A stretch of DNA of 64,000 nt from Hippopus hippopus (taxonomy: Eukaryota; Mollusca; Bivalvia; Cardiida; Cardiidae): NCBI GenBank assembly GCA_946811185.2, contig OX328107.1, positions 13,481,565 to 13,545,564 of the forward strand. The letters are read 5' to 3'. This document shows positions 21,587-30,628 of the stretch, piece after piece. The notes under the pieces are model-generated. The model ran no database searches. It saw only the letters and a program-made list of their open reading frames with translations, and had not been told where the DNA came from. The translations under genes were made by a program, and so were the position numbers. Every line of letters begins with the position of its first letter. Position 1 is the stretch's first letter.

Positions 21587-22142
21587 AAAAAAAGCAAGAA
21601 GGAAATCAAGTACATTGATATCTGTTCTCTGTACCCTTATGTTTGTAAACACAAATCCTATCCTGTAGGTCAGCCAGAAATTTTGTCTGCTGAGAATATT
21701 GACATAAACAATATTCGACAATATGAGGGCTTAATCAAATGCAAAGTTTTACCTCCAACTGATTTGTTTCACCCCGTTCTCCCAGTTCACTGTAACAACA
21801 AAATGATGTTTCCACTCTGTATGAAATGTGCAGAAGAAAGTTCAAGTATTTGTAGCCATGGTAAAGAAGAGAGGGCTTTGGTCGGAACTTGGGTTACTTT
21901 TGAATTATTCAAGGCTCTTGACTGCGGTTATCGATTATTGCAAGTGTATGAAATTTGGCATTTCAATTCTGTGTCAGATCAGTTCTTTAAACGTTATGTG
22001 GACAATTTCTTGAAAATTAAGCAAGAAGCCAGTGGTTATCCAGATCGGTGTCAATCAGACTCAGAAAGAGCAATTGCACAAAGACATTACGGAATATGAA
22101 GACAAATGTGAAACTCGTGGTATTTGCGAATTTGCATTGTAA
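21587..22142 (+). pseudogene. polB: Protein-primed DNA polymerase B remnant
   Basis: A fragment of the Polinton pPolB. The open frame from 21587 holds polymerase motif A (DICSLYPYV, with the metal-binding Asp), and continues through a Cys-rich CMKCAEESSSIC segment to a KQEASGYP stretch, both typical of the metazoan family. Near 22080 the frame shifts to another phase (positions divisible by 3), where about 20 more codons run to a stop at 22140. The N-terminal exonuclease domain and motifs B and C (KxxxNSxYG, DTD) are absent. Only about 180 codons remain of an enzyme normally over 1000 residues, so the element cannot encode its own replication. Confidence 0.85.
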
Positions 22143-22295
22143 AAAAATATTTCAGTGTGATTTTTTTCATTGTCAAGAAAATGTTTTTTACGCTGTATTG
22201 TAAAAAAATGTTTCCTTATGAATTTTTTCATTGTCAAGAAAATTTTTTATGTTGCATTGCAAAAAATGTTTCATTGTTTAGTTCTGTTCAATAAA
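22136..22295 (+). terminator. 60-bp tandem repeat and shared 3' end with AATAAA
   Basis: A unit starting attgtaaaaaaat is repeated at 22136, 22197 and 22256. It runs into ttcattgtttagttctgttc and the signal aataaa at 22290. Nearly the same block ends the protease unit at 30724-30749, so this looks like a conserved polyadenylation region. Confidence 0.65.
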
Positions 22296-22362
22296 AATGC
22301 TTTCATTTTCAATGATGTTATCATTTTATCATTAGCCTTTAAAGAGTAAAGTAAAGTAAAAA

Positions 22363-23034
22363 ATGGATGTACAATCCATATTATTTCAACATCCTTGTAA
22401 TATTTTCATCACAGGGCCGAGCGGTTGTGGAAAAACAGAGTTCGTTCATAAATTAATTGAGTATCGAGAAGACTTGTTCAACATCGTTCCTGAAAGAGTT
22501 GTTTGGTGTTACAAAGAATGGCAACATGCCTACAGTGTTATGCAGGAAAAGTTTAATTCACAATTTGAATTGATAAAATTCGTGGAGGGGATTCCTGACG
22601 ACGAAAACGAAATTGTCAGTGATGTATCCATACCACATTTAATCGTCTTTGATGACATGTTGGGGGAAAAAGATGAGGAAAAAATTAAACTTTGGTTTAC
22701 AAGAAAAGGTCATCATCGTAATGCAAGTGTGATTTACATCACGCAAAATATGTTTCAACAATCGAAATCGAGTCGAACCATTAGCCTTAATTCTAGATAT
22801 ATGATTTTATTTCGAAATGAACGAGATAAGAATCAGATTAAAACATTAGCTCGACAAATGCAAGCCCCACATTTGGTACCTGCTTATGAAGATGCTACAT
22901 TGTCGGACCATGGATATCTAGTCGTAGATTTTCATTCACAAACAAACAAAGAATTAAGACTCCGAACAGATATATTTTACCGTTGGTATACACAAGGTAA
23001 TAAAAGAGGACCTGTTATTTATTCTTCTGCTTAA
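22363..23034 (+). CDS. A32-like genome-packaging ATPase
   Basis: 223 aa. FtsK/HerA-superfamily ATPase that pumps DNA into the capsid in Polintons and related viruses. The Walker A motif GPSGCGKT is at residues 18-25 and Walker B (HLIVFDD) at 92-98. A sensor-like block (HHRNASVIYITQN) follows at 117-129, with Arg residues at 138 and 145 that could serve in trans. Length is normal for the family and the frame is intact. The start ATG follows an A-run (aaaaaatgg). It is downstream of the polB remnant and upstream of core-protein genes, the usual Polinton neighbourhood. All core motifs are present, so activity is plausible. Confidence 0.93.
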   Translation: MDVQSILFQHPCNIFITGPSGCGKTEFVHKLIEYREDLFNIVPERVVWCYKEWQHAYSVMQEKFNSQFELIKFVEGIPDDENEIVSDVSIPHLIVFDDMLGEKDEEKIKLWFTRKGHHRNASVIYITQNMFQQSKSSRTISLNSRYMILFRNERDKNQIKTLARQMQAPHLVPAYEDATLSDHGYLVVDFHSQTNKELRLRTDIFYRWYTQGNKRGPVIYSSA

Positions 23035-23138
23035 AAAAGTTTCTTTAAGAAAAGTTTTTTACGCAAAAGTTCTTGCTTTAAAAGAGAATTACATTTTTAA
23101 ATATAAATCATCTTTATGATACCCATCCGTGAGTAAAC

Positions 23139-24081
23139 ATGGACTTACCACCTACACCAAGATCGGTTTTAGCTGCTTTGCGAAATTTAAGTCAACTAAC
23201 CGATAAACATGAAAGAGAAGCTGTGTTAAAAGCAGGATTAAAAGAAATTTTAAAATGGTTTACATTAGCTGCGCAAAACATCATCGAAAATAAAATCAAA
23301 TTACCAAAACAAACCATAACGTACATGACAAAACATAGAGCAGATATTGAACAGCTAGCAGATCCGTCCATAGATGAGGAAAGTAAACGTAAAATCATTT
23401 TAAAGCCTGGAGGGGGGTGGATTTCTAGGTGGTGTGATTATCAGAAGTTTGCTGAGATGGGATGGAACAAAAACCATCAGAAAATTTGGAGCTGAAAGAC
23501 AAACTCGAAAACGTGTTCCACGAAAGCGTGCTCCGCAAAAGAAGAAGTCTCCGAAAAAGAAAAAATCTCCAACAAAGAAGAAATCTCCAAAAAAGCTTAC
23601 TCCAAGAAAGCGTGCTCCACCAAAGAAAAAATCTCCAAAGAAGAAGAATTCACCACCAAAGAAGCATGCCCCAATTACGATTGATGAAAGATTTGTTACT
23701 ACCCGAAAACGAAGTTCTGTAGGAAGCAACATTTCAGAACATCAACAGTATCCGAAATCCGAAGAGGAAAGAATGAGAAAAAAACTGCAGGATTACGAAA
23801 GAAAGTATTCAAGATTCATATTACCAGGTAAAAAATTATCGTTTCAAGAAATCCCCTCCAGCACGGCGTCTCCAAAGACATTAGCTAAACATAAAAAAGG
23901 GTTAAAAAAATATAAACGAATGTTTTATGATATGGTGAAACACAACCTTGATACAGGGAGATATAATCTTGACGACAAAAATGAGGTGCTCCACCTTGGG
24001 AAAGGAAGATCTGTTCCCGTGGATTCATCTTTATCTACAGCCACTACATTAGCCGACGATCTCTATTCACAGTTTTCTTAA
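23139..24081 (+). pseudogene. Lys-rich core-like protein gene split by a frameshift
   Basis: The first frame (23139-23495) starts MDLPPTPRSVLAALRNL and is helical, leading to a PGGG motif encoded at a run of six G (23412-23417). After the run this frame becomes unlike any family. The overlapping frame ending at 24081 instead continues with a Gly-rich hydrophobic stretch, a region with at least six KKKSP-type repeats, and a structured C-terminal half (YERKYSRFILPGKKLSF). I read this as one gene of about 310 codons broken by an indel in the G run; an assembly error or slippage is also possible. The KSP repeats suggest a DNA-condensing protein comparable in character to adenovirus core proteins, inferred from composition only. 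Confidence 0.65.
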
Positions 24082-24132
24082 GAAATTTTAACAACAAATT
24101 TTGTCTACAAAAAAACATTATATTAGCTATAA

Positions 24133-24552
24133 ATGTTAGTGATATGGAACTTGTATTATCATTTAATCCGAAATCGAGATCAAGTCAACATGAAGAAGAA
24201 AACACCTCTGATAAAAAAACATGGTTCAATGGTTATGGCTATGATACAGGCTAAACCAAAAGCACGTAAAAAACTTGTAAAAGATTCATCACCTGAAGTG
24301 ATAAAATGCATATCGGAATGCTGTCATAATGTTTTAAAAGGCAATGTACATTTATCATCACCTCAGAAGAAGAAATTGTATTCAAGTAGGCAGCATCTCA
24401 GACGTTTAGCTTCGAAATCAGTCTCAGTAAAAAATAAAAAACAAATATTAAATCAAAAAGGTGGATTTCTTCAATTGCTTGGTCCTGCATTATTACCATT
24501 GTTAGGAAAAGCCGTTATCGGAGGAATAGGAGGAGCTCTTAAGGCCTTGTAA
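24133..24552 (+). CDS. Small basic 'KGGF' Polinton protein
   Basis: 139 aa as opened at 24133; the Met at residue 20 (followed by KKKTP) may be the real start because the family has a short basic N-terminus. It has a conserved ECCHNVLKGNVHLS block followed by KKKLYSSRQHLRRLA, then a KGGFLQLLGPALLPLLG motif leading into a Gly/Leu-rich hydrophobic end. Proteins with this layout recur in metazoan Polintons and adintoviruses; a core (pX-like) or membrane-active virion role has been proposed for such proteins, but none is proven here. The KGG could be a protease site, but it does not fit the adenain consensus (M/I/L)xGG exactly. Confidence 0.75.
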   Translation: MLVIWNLYYHLIRNRDQVNMKKKTPLIKKHGSMVMAMIQAKPKARKKLVKDSSPEVIKCISECCHNVLKGNVHLSSPQKKKLYSSRQHLRRLASKSVSVKNKKQILNQKGGFLQLLGPALLPLLGKAVIGGIGGALKAL

Positions 24553-24570
24553 TTTTATAATTTTTAAATT

Positions 24571-25455
24571 ATGTCTGTTAAAAAAATGGTTATTGTGCCT
24601 TACCAAACCTTAGAAAATATGAATCGTTGGAAAGCCGAACAAGCTCAAAGACCTCGTTTACCACCCAATCCACAAGTTGTAGATGTAGTACATCTTCAAC
24701 AGGACATGGGACATATTTTAAAAAACACCAATTTATCAGAATCGGAAAAAGCTCAAAAGTATGGTGAGACTTTGTTTAAGTTACAAAATTCTCTTCAAAA
24801 AGCAAGACCGACTTTGAACAATTTACTTTCAACGACAAAAAGTGATGATAGTGTACAGAAATCAACATCTGTTACCTTGCATGATCAAATTTTGCAAAGT
24901 GTACCAAAAACCATGAAAAGAAAAGCCGAGTTACTTTTGAATATGATAAAAGATAACAATAATTTAACTTGGGATGAACAAGGAGTTGTGTCATATAAAG
25001 GCGGACGCATTCATGGTTCCAATATCATCGATCTTATCAATGATGCAATACGTCAAAGAAAAGGTGTTGAACCCAAAGGCTGGAAAACTTTTTCAAAGGC
25101 ATTACATGAAAGTAATATTCCGCAAGAAGTCATTGGCAATCCAAGCAGATGGAGGTGGATGCATAAAACTTATGATAAAGCTTATGATAAGCCGCTGAGT
25201 GAAGATGAAGAATCCCATGGTGAGTCTGATTACTTATTTCACACACCAAAAAGTGTACAAAAAACTGCAAGGAAATCGCCTGCAAAAAGTGTTAAAAAAT
25301 CTACGATGAAAACTCCATACATGAAAACTCCATACATGAAACCTGAAGAAAAAGAAAGACTGAAGCAATTCTATACTAAAGAGTTGTTAACTCCACCAGA
25401 TTCTATAAAAAAGACCCCTAGTCGTAAAACGGCTCAGTCATGGGAGCCCTGGTAA
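24571..25455 (+). CDS. Conserved Polinton protein of unknown function
   Basis: 294 aa. The N-terminus (VKKMVIVPYQTLENMNRW) and a helical region (60-115, LQQDMGHILKNTNLSESEK) precede a compact domain at about 120-200 containing WDEQGVVSYKGGRIHGSNI and NDAIRQRK. The C-terminal 90 residues are basic and low-complexity with TPKS, KSPAK and a duplicated MKTPY. The central domain is a recurrent feature of metazoan Polintons, where it sits next to the integrase, as it does here. The duplicated TP/SP motifs look like kinase sites. Its stop overlaps the start of the integrase frame by 16 nt. Function is unknown; packaging or core association would be a guess. Confidence 0.75.
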   Translation: MSVKKMVIVPYQTLENMNRWKAEQAQRPRLPPNPQVVDVVHLQQDMGHILKNTNLSESEKAQKYGETLFKLQNSLQKARPTLNNLLSTTKSDDSVQKSTSVTLHDQILQSVPKTMKRKAELLLNMIKDNNNLTWDEQGVVSYKGGRIHGSNIIDLINDAIRQRKGVEPKGWKTFSKALHESNIPQEVIGNPSRWRWMHKTYDKAYDKPLSEDEESHGESDYLFHTPKSVQKTARKSPAKSVKKSTMKTPYMKTPYMKPEEKERLKQFYTKELLTPPDSIKKTPSRKTAQSWEPW

Positions 25456-26526
25456 AGCCTAAACTTGATTACGTGTTAAGAAAGTTATTTTATGATCCCA
25501 AAAGTACTGTCGCATTTACTGGAATAAACCAATTGTATCACGCTGCAAAATCTGTTTTGAAAGGAATAAGATACAAAGATGTTCAAGAGTGGTTACGAGG
25601 TGAATCCACCTATACCTTACACAAACCAATCCGTCGACGTTTCAAAAGACGAAAAACAACATTTAGCAAAACAAAATGATAACAAGAAATATTTACTTTG
25701 TGTAATCGACGTGTTTTCAAGATTTTCATGGGTTGTCCCTATTCCAAATAAAATGGGAAAAACTTTGATTCGAGCATTTCAATCTATTGTTCAGAAATCA
25801 AAACGAAAACCTTTGGCACTTCAAACAGATAAAGGTTCGGAATTCAAAAACAAATTGTTTCAACAATACTTGAAAAAGAGTCAGATTCATTTTTTCACCA
25901 CCGAAAATCCAGAGACAAAAGCAAGCCTCGTTGAAAGATTTCAACGAACTTTAAAATCGAGAATGTGGAAATACTTTACGTACAAGAAAACAAGACGTTA
26001 CATTGACGTATTGAATTCTTTAGTTCAGAATTACAATCATACTTTTCACAGAAGTATTAAAACATCTCCTGCAATGGTAACAAAATCAAATGAGGCAGAG
26101 GTTTCGAAAAATCTGTATCCTCGATTATCGACAATCGCTATGACGAAAAAGCCAAAATTCGAAATTGGAGATCGTGTTCGGATCAATAAAACAAAACGCA
26201 CATTTGATAAGGGATATTTACCAAATCGGACGCAAGAAATATTTGAAATCACTCATGTTAACAAGATATTTTCACCTATCACCTATAAAATAAAAGATTT
26301 ACAGGGTGAACAAATTTTGGGAACTTATTATGAATACGAACTTCAATTAATAAAAGATGATGAAGTCTATGAAATTGATTCAGTTCTTGATAGACGTACA
26401 AGGCGTGAGGGCAAAAAATTAATCAAAGAAATAAAAGTCAATTGGAAAGGTTATCCAAAAAAATTTCAAAGTTGGATACCAGAATCGCATTTGGTGTCTT
26501 TGAAGGGGAAAAAATCTTATAGATAA
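25440..26526 (+). pseudogene. Retrovirus-type integrase with chromodomain, broken
   Basis: The N-terminal part lies in the first frame (25440-25679: FYDPKSTVAFTGINQLYHA, then TYTLHKPIRRRFKR). The rest is in another frame, entering near 25650 with HLAKQNDNKKYLL and running to 26526. The segment expected between them, including the WQADL-type first catalytic Asp, is missing, so deletion and frameshift fall together at about 25640-25665. The second Asp (LQTDKGSEF) and Glu (SLVERFQRTL) remain, with 34 residues between them. The C-terminus is a chromodomain (from about 26368; VNWKGYP..FQSWIP), the part thought to steer integration to methylated histone. Loss of the DDE triad means it should not catalyse integration, so the insertion used another integrase or predates the damage. 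Confidence 0.88.
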
Positions 26527-26575
26527 AAAAATCTTATAGATAAAAAATCTTATAATAAAAAATCTTATAAAAAGA
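26520..26575 (+). repeat. Short tandem repeat with TATA box
   Basis: Three copies of an aaaaaatcttata-type unit between integrase and the next gene, the last running into cttataaaaag (26563-26573), a fair TATA box for the gene at 26586. Confidence 0.5.
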
Positions 26576-26585
26576 CAGTACATTT

Positions 26586-26891
26586 ATGATGAATTCACAG
26601 TCAAACATTGAGTGCGCAACAGAAAGTGTCGATAGTGTTGGTACTAAAAATTACAACTGCTGTGGAAATCGTGTTCCAAAGAATCAGTTTACATATATTT
26701 CACAGATAATAGTCATTTACGCAATTATTGCAACCTCCATAGTACATTTAAGTATTCAAAGTCAGGATCGTGAATTGTGGTTGATACTGTTAAGTAGTTC
26801 ACTCGGATATATTCTCCCATCTCCGGGGTTAAAATTCACAAAGACAGAACAAAAACAACCAGGACTTGATTTCATTGACAGTAAAAAATAA
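26586..26891 (+). CDS. Small two-TM Polinton protein
   Basis: 101 aa. A Cys-containing N-terminal region ends with CCGNRVPKNQF and is followed by two hydrophobic segments (about 38-56 and 65-82), the second carrying LLSSSLGYILPSPG. This layout (CCG-x-VPK, TM, LLSS-x-LGY-x-LP) is one I recognise as recurrent in metazoan Polinton/adintovirus elements. Its role is unknown; a membrane protein in assembly or release is an inference. A TATA-like element lies just upstream and penton-like protein follows 13 nt downstream. Confidence 0.7.
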   Translation: MMNSQSNIECATESVDSVGTKNYNCCGNRVPKNQFTYISQIIVIYAIIATSIVHLSIQSQDRELWLILLSSSLGYILPSPGLKFTKTEQKQPGLDFIDSKK

Positions 26892-26903
26892 AATATTTAA
26901 AAA

Positions 26904-27800
26904 ATGAATTCGTTTTATGTTACTTTACCTAGCGATAGTTCCATAAACCTTTATCCGAACAACACACAGTGCTGTTTTAAAGTTCATTTACCAAAGACAG
27001 TTCATATTGATAGGGAAAATTGGGAAGTTGCATTAGTTCAACTTATTACCCCCTCTCAGTTTTTAAACGTAAGTGAACAAGAAGCAAAGTTCGAAATTAT
27101 AACTGCAGATAACGCTTTATACAACGCAGTAACAGCGGTAGATAAAAAAAGAGATAATATGGAGATATCTGTATTAAGGCGAGACGATAAAGGTAGAGCA
27201 GAAAAATGGTCAATTCTATTTACCTTTCCACCGGGTAGTTACACTTCACCAAAGCATATTATAGAGGTGATCGATGATTTGGTTCAAAATAACCTATCGG
27301 GTGTCCTTCAAAAGAATTCAATGCTACTGTCTATTAGCTATTCAACCTCATCCAAACGTCCGAAACTTGCAATCAGAAATATTACAAAAACCGGAATCAA
27401 ATTCCACTCATCGCTGTTTTTAAAACTGGGAGGATCGCCAGAATTTCAAAACGAGGCGATTTATCCGGGTAGAAGATTTTTAAATGCATTTAAATACAGT
27501 CCTAACATCGATGCTGGCTACAACCATCTGTTTGTTTATTCAGATATTGCCGAACACACTATAGTGGGTGATACATTTGCTCCCATACTTCGTGTTTTAC
27601 CGTTCAAACCAACCGAATCAGTTGAAAATAATTATGAAACCCAACATATCAACCATGATATTACATTACCGCATTATATCCCCGTTTCGAAATCTGATTT
27701 CGATACTATTCACATTCAAATAACAGGGGATTCTGGCATATCGTTTCATTTCATTACTGGTAAGACAATCGTCAAGTTACATTTCAGACAGAAAAAATAA
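26904..27800 (+). CDS. Penton-like minor capsid protein
   Basis: 298 aa. It begins MNSFYVTLPSDSSINLYPNN and is beta-rich throughout. The block HLFVYSDIAEHTIVGDTFAP followed by LRVLPF is the most conserved feature of the Polinton family assigned as the minor capsid (penton) protein, a single-jelly-roll fold forming the capsid vertices. A second conserved block (LPHYIPVSKSDFDTIHI) sits near the C-terminus. Length is close to the family norm and the frame is intact. The ATG follows an A-run (ttaaaaaatg). It lies two genes before MCP, as expected. Assignment to penton rests on known family order and motifs. Confidence 0.82.
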   Translation: MNSFYVTLPSDSSINLYPNNTQCCFKVHLPKTVHIDRENWEVALVQLITPSQFLNVSEQEAKFEIITADNALYNAVTAVDKKRDNMEISVLRRDDKGRAEKWSILFTFPPGSYTSPKHIIEVIDDLVQNNLSGVLQKNSMLLSISYSTSSKRPKLAIRNITKTGIKFHSSLFLKLGGSPEFQNEAIYPGRRFLNAFKYSPNIDAGYNHLFVYSDIAEHTIVGDTFAPILRVLPFKPTESVENNYETQHINHDITLPHYIPVSKSDFDTIHIQITGDSGISFHFITGKTIVKLHFRQKK

Positions 27801-27847
27801 AAAATATTTGATATTTTGAAATAATTAAACTGATACATTGACAAAAA

Positions 27848-28228
27848 ATGCTGCCAGTTTATCGTGGCGTAAAACATCAGTATGGGTATGGATTAGGTTC
27901 CCTATTTAGATCAGCACTTAAAACAGTGACACCATTGCTTAAACCCTTAGTCAAATCTGGTTTTAATGCTATAAAAAAAGAAGGAATCAAACAAGGAATA
28001 CGTGCAGCAGAAGATATCCTTTTACGTGGTAAAAACCCCAAAAAAGTTACAGTCTCGCGGGGAAAACAATATGTTCATAATTTAGCGCAACAGTTAATAC
28101 CTGGGATAAATAAACGAAAATCACAAAAGACAAGTCATTTATCTTCTCGATCTCACAGGGCTAAGATTATTAATAAAAGACAAAGAAATCATTACACTAG
28201 ACCGAGACCTCTTGATATATTTGATTGA
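27848..28228 (+). CDS. pVI-like Polinton protein
   Basis: 126 aa, strongly basic. The N-terminus HQYGYGLGSLFRSALKTV starts an amphipathic helix (about 17-60: LKTVTPLLKPLVKSGFNAIK). The C-terminal half is Arg/Lys/Ser-rich and probably disordered (KRKSQKTSHLSSRSHRAK). A GYG-x-GS start followed by an amphipathic helix is common in this position in Polintons and recalls adenovirus pVI, which sits under the hexons and disrupts membranes once cleaved. That function is an inference from layout. The gene overlaps the longest open frame of MCP, but MCP probably starts at 28278, after its stop. Confidence 0.7.
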   Translation: MLPVYRGVKHQYGYGLGSLFRSALKTVTPLLKPLVKSGFNAIKKEGIKQGIRAAEDILLRGKNPKKVTVSRGKQYVHNLAQQLIPGINKRKSQKTSHLSSRSHRAKIINKRQRNHYTRPRPLDIFD

Positions 28229-28277
28229 GAGAAAAAATCTTTTGAAAAAATCTTTTTTTGAAAAATCTTTTTTGAAA

Positions 28278-29585
28278 ATGATGCAAAGCGGATCTTGCGA
28301 ATGCAGTAAATCAGAACTCGATGTTCTTTCTGTACCACCTACATTGACAACGATGCAAGAAAGTCAATGGGTTGAACATTTTCCAATATCATCTTTGACA
28401 AACAATTCACCGATAGAATTCATCATACCACCTCAAACCGAACATTGGACAGATTTATCACAATCGTATTTGTATATCAAATTCAAAATCGTTAAAGCAG
28501 ATGGCAGCAATTTAGATGCCGGCTCAAATGTAGCCCCTGTAAACAATTTCATGCACAGTATGTTTAGCAGTATCGATTTGTATCTAAATAATAAACTAAT
28601 CAACAGTAATTCAGACACCTATCCATACAGAGCATATATCGAAAATCTTCTGTCATATAATGCCGACTGTAAGACCACGTTTTTGAAAGGTGGTGTACTT
28701 TGGATCGAAGACACCAGTGGCCAATTCGGAGCACTCAACCATGATGGGAATAATGAAGGTTTACGAGGAAGAATCGCTGTAATCACACTAAGCAGAACTG
28801 CAGAGCTTTTCGGACGATTGCATCTTGATCTATTTCAGCAAGAAAAATATTTACCTAACGGTATTGAAATCAGACTTAGATTAAACAGAGCTTCATCAAA
28901 CTTTTGTCTTACGGGAGGTACTGGTGCACCAGCTGCAAAAATTGTATTGGAAACAGTCAGTTTACATATGCGAAATGTCGAATTGTTGCCTGTTATTGCG
29001 AATGATCTAAATCGAATTATTTCTCAGCAAAACATGAAAATTCCTATCCGCAGAGTAGAAGTAAAGACTTTTACCATTGGTAATGGACTTCAGTCTAAAG
29101 TTGAAGATCATTTGTTTCAAGGACAGCTTCCGAAACGTGTTTTCATTGCAATGGTAACAAATGCTAGTTATAATGGAGGTTATGATACCAATCCATTTTT
29201 CTTTCAACATTTCAATCTGTCAAAAATAGATGTATCATGTAATGGTCACAGTATTCATAACAGACCCTTTGAACCTGACTTTGAAAATGGCTTGTATTTG
29301 AAATCATATTTGTCAATGTATCAGGCTGTCTCAGCCTTCGGGCTCAATAAATCATTTGATATTGCCAAAGAAGATTATGCTGGTGGATACTGTTTGTGGG
29401 GGTACGATTTGACAGCTGATCAAGGTAGTGAAGAAGGTCAACTTCACCCTATAAAAACTGGAAGTCTTCGAATTGAGCTTCAATTCGCCCAAGCCTTGGC
29501 AGCAGTGGTCAACGTTATTGTTTTTGCTGAATTTGACAACCAGATCGAAATCAACAGTTTGAGAGAAATCATCACAGATTACTAA
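28278..29585 (+). CDS. MCP: Major capsid protein, double jelly-roll
   Basis: 435 aa from the ATG at 28278 (a second Met follows). The frame is open from 28212, but those codons overlap the previous gene and encode low-complexity sequence, and the A-run before 28278 fits the start context of neighbours. The signature SSIDLYLNNKLI...TYPYRAYIENLL (about residues 93-120) is typical of the hexon-like MCP of Polintons and adintoviruses. It should form trimeric capsomers with two upright jelly rolls. Length fits the family and no stop or frameshift is seen. A histone-like stem-loop lies 27 nt after the stop codon, unlike the other genes of the cluster. Confidence 0.93.
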   Translation: MMQSGSCECSKSELDVLSVPPTLTTMQESQWVEHFPISSLTNNSPIEFIIPPQTEHWTDLSQSYLYIKFKIVKADGSNLDAGSNVAPVNNFMHSMFSSIDLYLNNKLINSNSDTYPYRAYIENLLSYNADCKTTFLKGGVLWIEDTSGQFGALNHDGNNEGLRGRIAVITLSRTAELFGRLHLDLFQQEKYLPNGIEIRLRLNRASSNFCLTGGTGAPAAKIVLETVSLHMRNVELLPVIANDLNRIISQQNMKIPIRRVEVKTFTIGNGLQSKVEDHLFQGQLPKRVFIAMVTNASYNGGYDTNPFFFQHFNLSKIDVSCNGHSIHNRPFEPDFENGLYLKSYLSMYQAVSAFGLNKSFDIAKEDYAGGYCLWGYDLTADQGSEEGQLHPIKTGSLRIELQFAQALAAVVNVIVFAEFDNQIEINSLREIITDY

Positions 29586-29612
29586 CTTCGGAAAAAATCA
29601 CATCAGAAAAAC

Positions 29613-29628
29613 AGTCCTTTTCAGGACT
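29613..29628 (+). terminator. Histone-type 3' stem-loop after MCP
   Basis: agtccttttcaggact, preceded by aaaac and followed by aaagagc. It is identical to one of the TIR stem-loops and fits YYYUHHUNARRR. Its distance from the stop (27 nt) resembles histone mRNAs. The purine-rich aaagagc could act like a histone downstream element, although it lies closer than usual. Confidence 0.55.
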
Positions 29629-29651
29629 AAAGAGCATATATAGAAAAAACA

Positions 29652-30002
29652 ATGCTTGGACTCAGATTTGCTATATCACTGAGAGAAGAAGCAGAAAAAG
29701 TGAAATATTCTACTCCAAAGTGCATCTCTACTCGGAAAAATGACATTCACAATAGCTTCGAAAAACATATGATTGAAGAATTACAAAATCTTATTGCCAG
29801 TGAAGTTTGCAACCAGTGTTACGGATGTCAAGTGGACCACCCCAGTCAAATACAGCACGATCTGTGTTTATTCAAGAACAGACAAGAACATACGGATATG
29901 TTCATAGAAAAAGCTATGATGGAATTAAATCCATACAAAATGATGGAAAAATGGTATCCTGAATTAATGGAAATGAAACTCGATGACAGTGACTATGTGT
30001 AA
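29652..30002 (+). CDS. Small Cys/His Polinton protein
   Basis: 116 aa. The central motif CNQCYGCQVDHPSQIQHDLC has four Cys and two His spaced to coordinate zinc. The flanks are helical and acidic toward the C-terminus (MEMKLDDSDYV). Proteins with a CxxC-x-GC..HPSQ..H.C core recur between MCP and protease in metazoan Polintons; no function is established. A catatatag TATA-like element lies about 20 nt before the start codon, immediately after the MCP stem-loop, so it may have its own promoter. Confidence 0.65.
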   Translation: MLGLRFAISLREEAEKVKYSTPKCISTRKNDIHNSFEKHMIEELQNLIASEVCNQCYGCQVDHPSQIQHDLCLFKNRQEHTDMFIEKAMMELNPYKMMEKWYPELMEMKLDDSDYV

Positions 30003-30124
30003 ACCTACAGAATATGGCAAAATATAAAACAAAACATTTTATCTGAAATCACAGAATCGTACTTACAATACTGGTGTGACAAAGTAAAACAATCCTGGGA
30101 AGAAAGTGACTAAGAAGAAAAAAC

Positions 30125-30628
30125 GTGATGTATACTTCTGAAATTCAATACATATTGGATCACGGAACCTGGATAAAAAATCTACAGGCGAAAGTCTGTG
30201 CAAAAGACCAGTTGCCTCGACAGAAACCAAATCATGTGAAAGCCTACATTGTGAATACAGAGAGATCAAATAAACCAGGAGAACACTGGGTGGCGGTGAT
30301 ATTCAACAATAATGACAATGTACTATACTTTGATCCGTATGGACTACCACCACTTGAGCCAGAAATCATTAACTTTTTAGACAATCATTCTTCAACATGG
30401 AGATACAATCGACAAACTCTTCAGAGTCTACAGGGTAAAGTTTGCGGGCTTTACTGTATCTTTGTATTGGATGCTGCTGCTAGAGGATACAATATACAGA
30501 AATATCTTCAACAGAAATTCCTCTCAACGAAACACCATCGAAACGATCGAGATGTATCATTGTGGTTTAATCAACACTACGGGATTCTATACAAGAAAAT
30601 TTCAGAGACTCAAACCCACAAACAGTGA
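30125..30628 (+). CDS. PRO: Adenain-like (Ulp1-type) cysteine protease
   Basis: 167 aa, family C5/C48-like. The catalytic set is visible: His54 (GEHWVAV), Asp70 (YFDPYG), Gln103 and Cys107 (LQSLQGKVCGLYC). In adenoviruses and Polintons this enzyme cleaves capsid and core precursors during maturation. Length is a little under adenovirus protease but normal for Polintons, and the frame is intact. The Met pair at 30128-30130 is near; either start is possible, with the upstream ATG used here. It is the last plus-strand gene before the right TIR. Its 3' end carries the AATAAA block shared with the polB unit. Confidence 0.93.
   Translation: MMYTSEIQYILDHGTWIKNLQAKVCAKDQLPRQKPNHVKAYIVNTERSNKPGEHWVAVIFNNNDNVLYFDPYGLPPLEPEIINFLDNHSSTWRYNRQTLQSLQGKVCGLYCIFVLDAAARGYNIQKYLQQKFLSTKHHRNDRDVSLWFNQHYGILYKKISETQTHKQ

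Noticed and set aside
28212..28277. Longer MCP start
   Set aside because: It overlaps the upstream gene and encodes a low-complexity Lys/Phe stretch; the start at 28278 fits the family.
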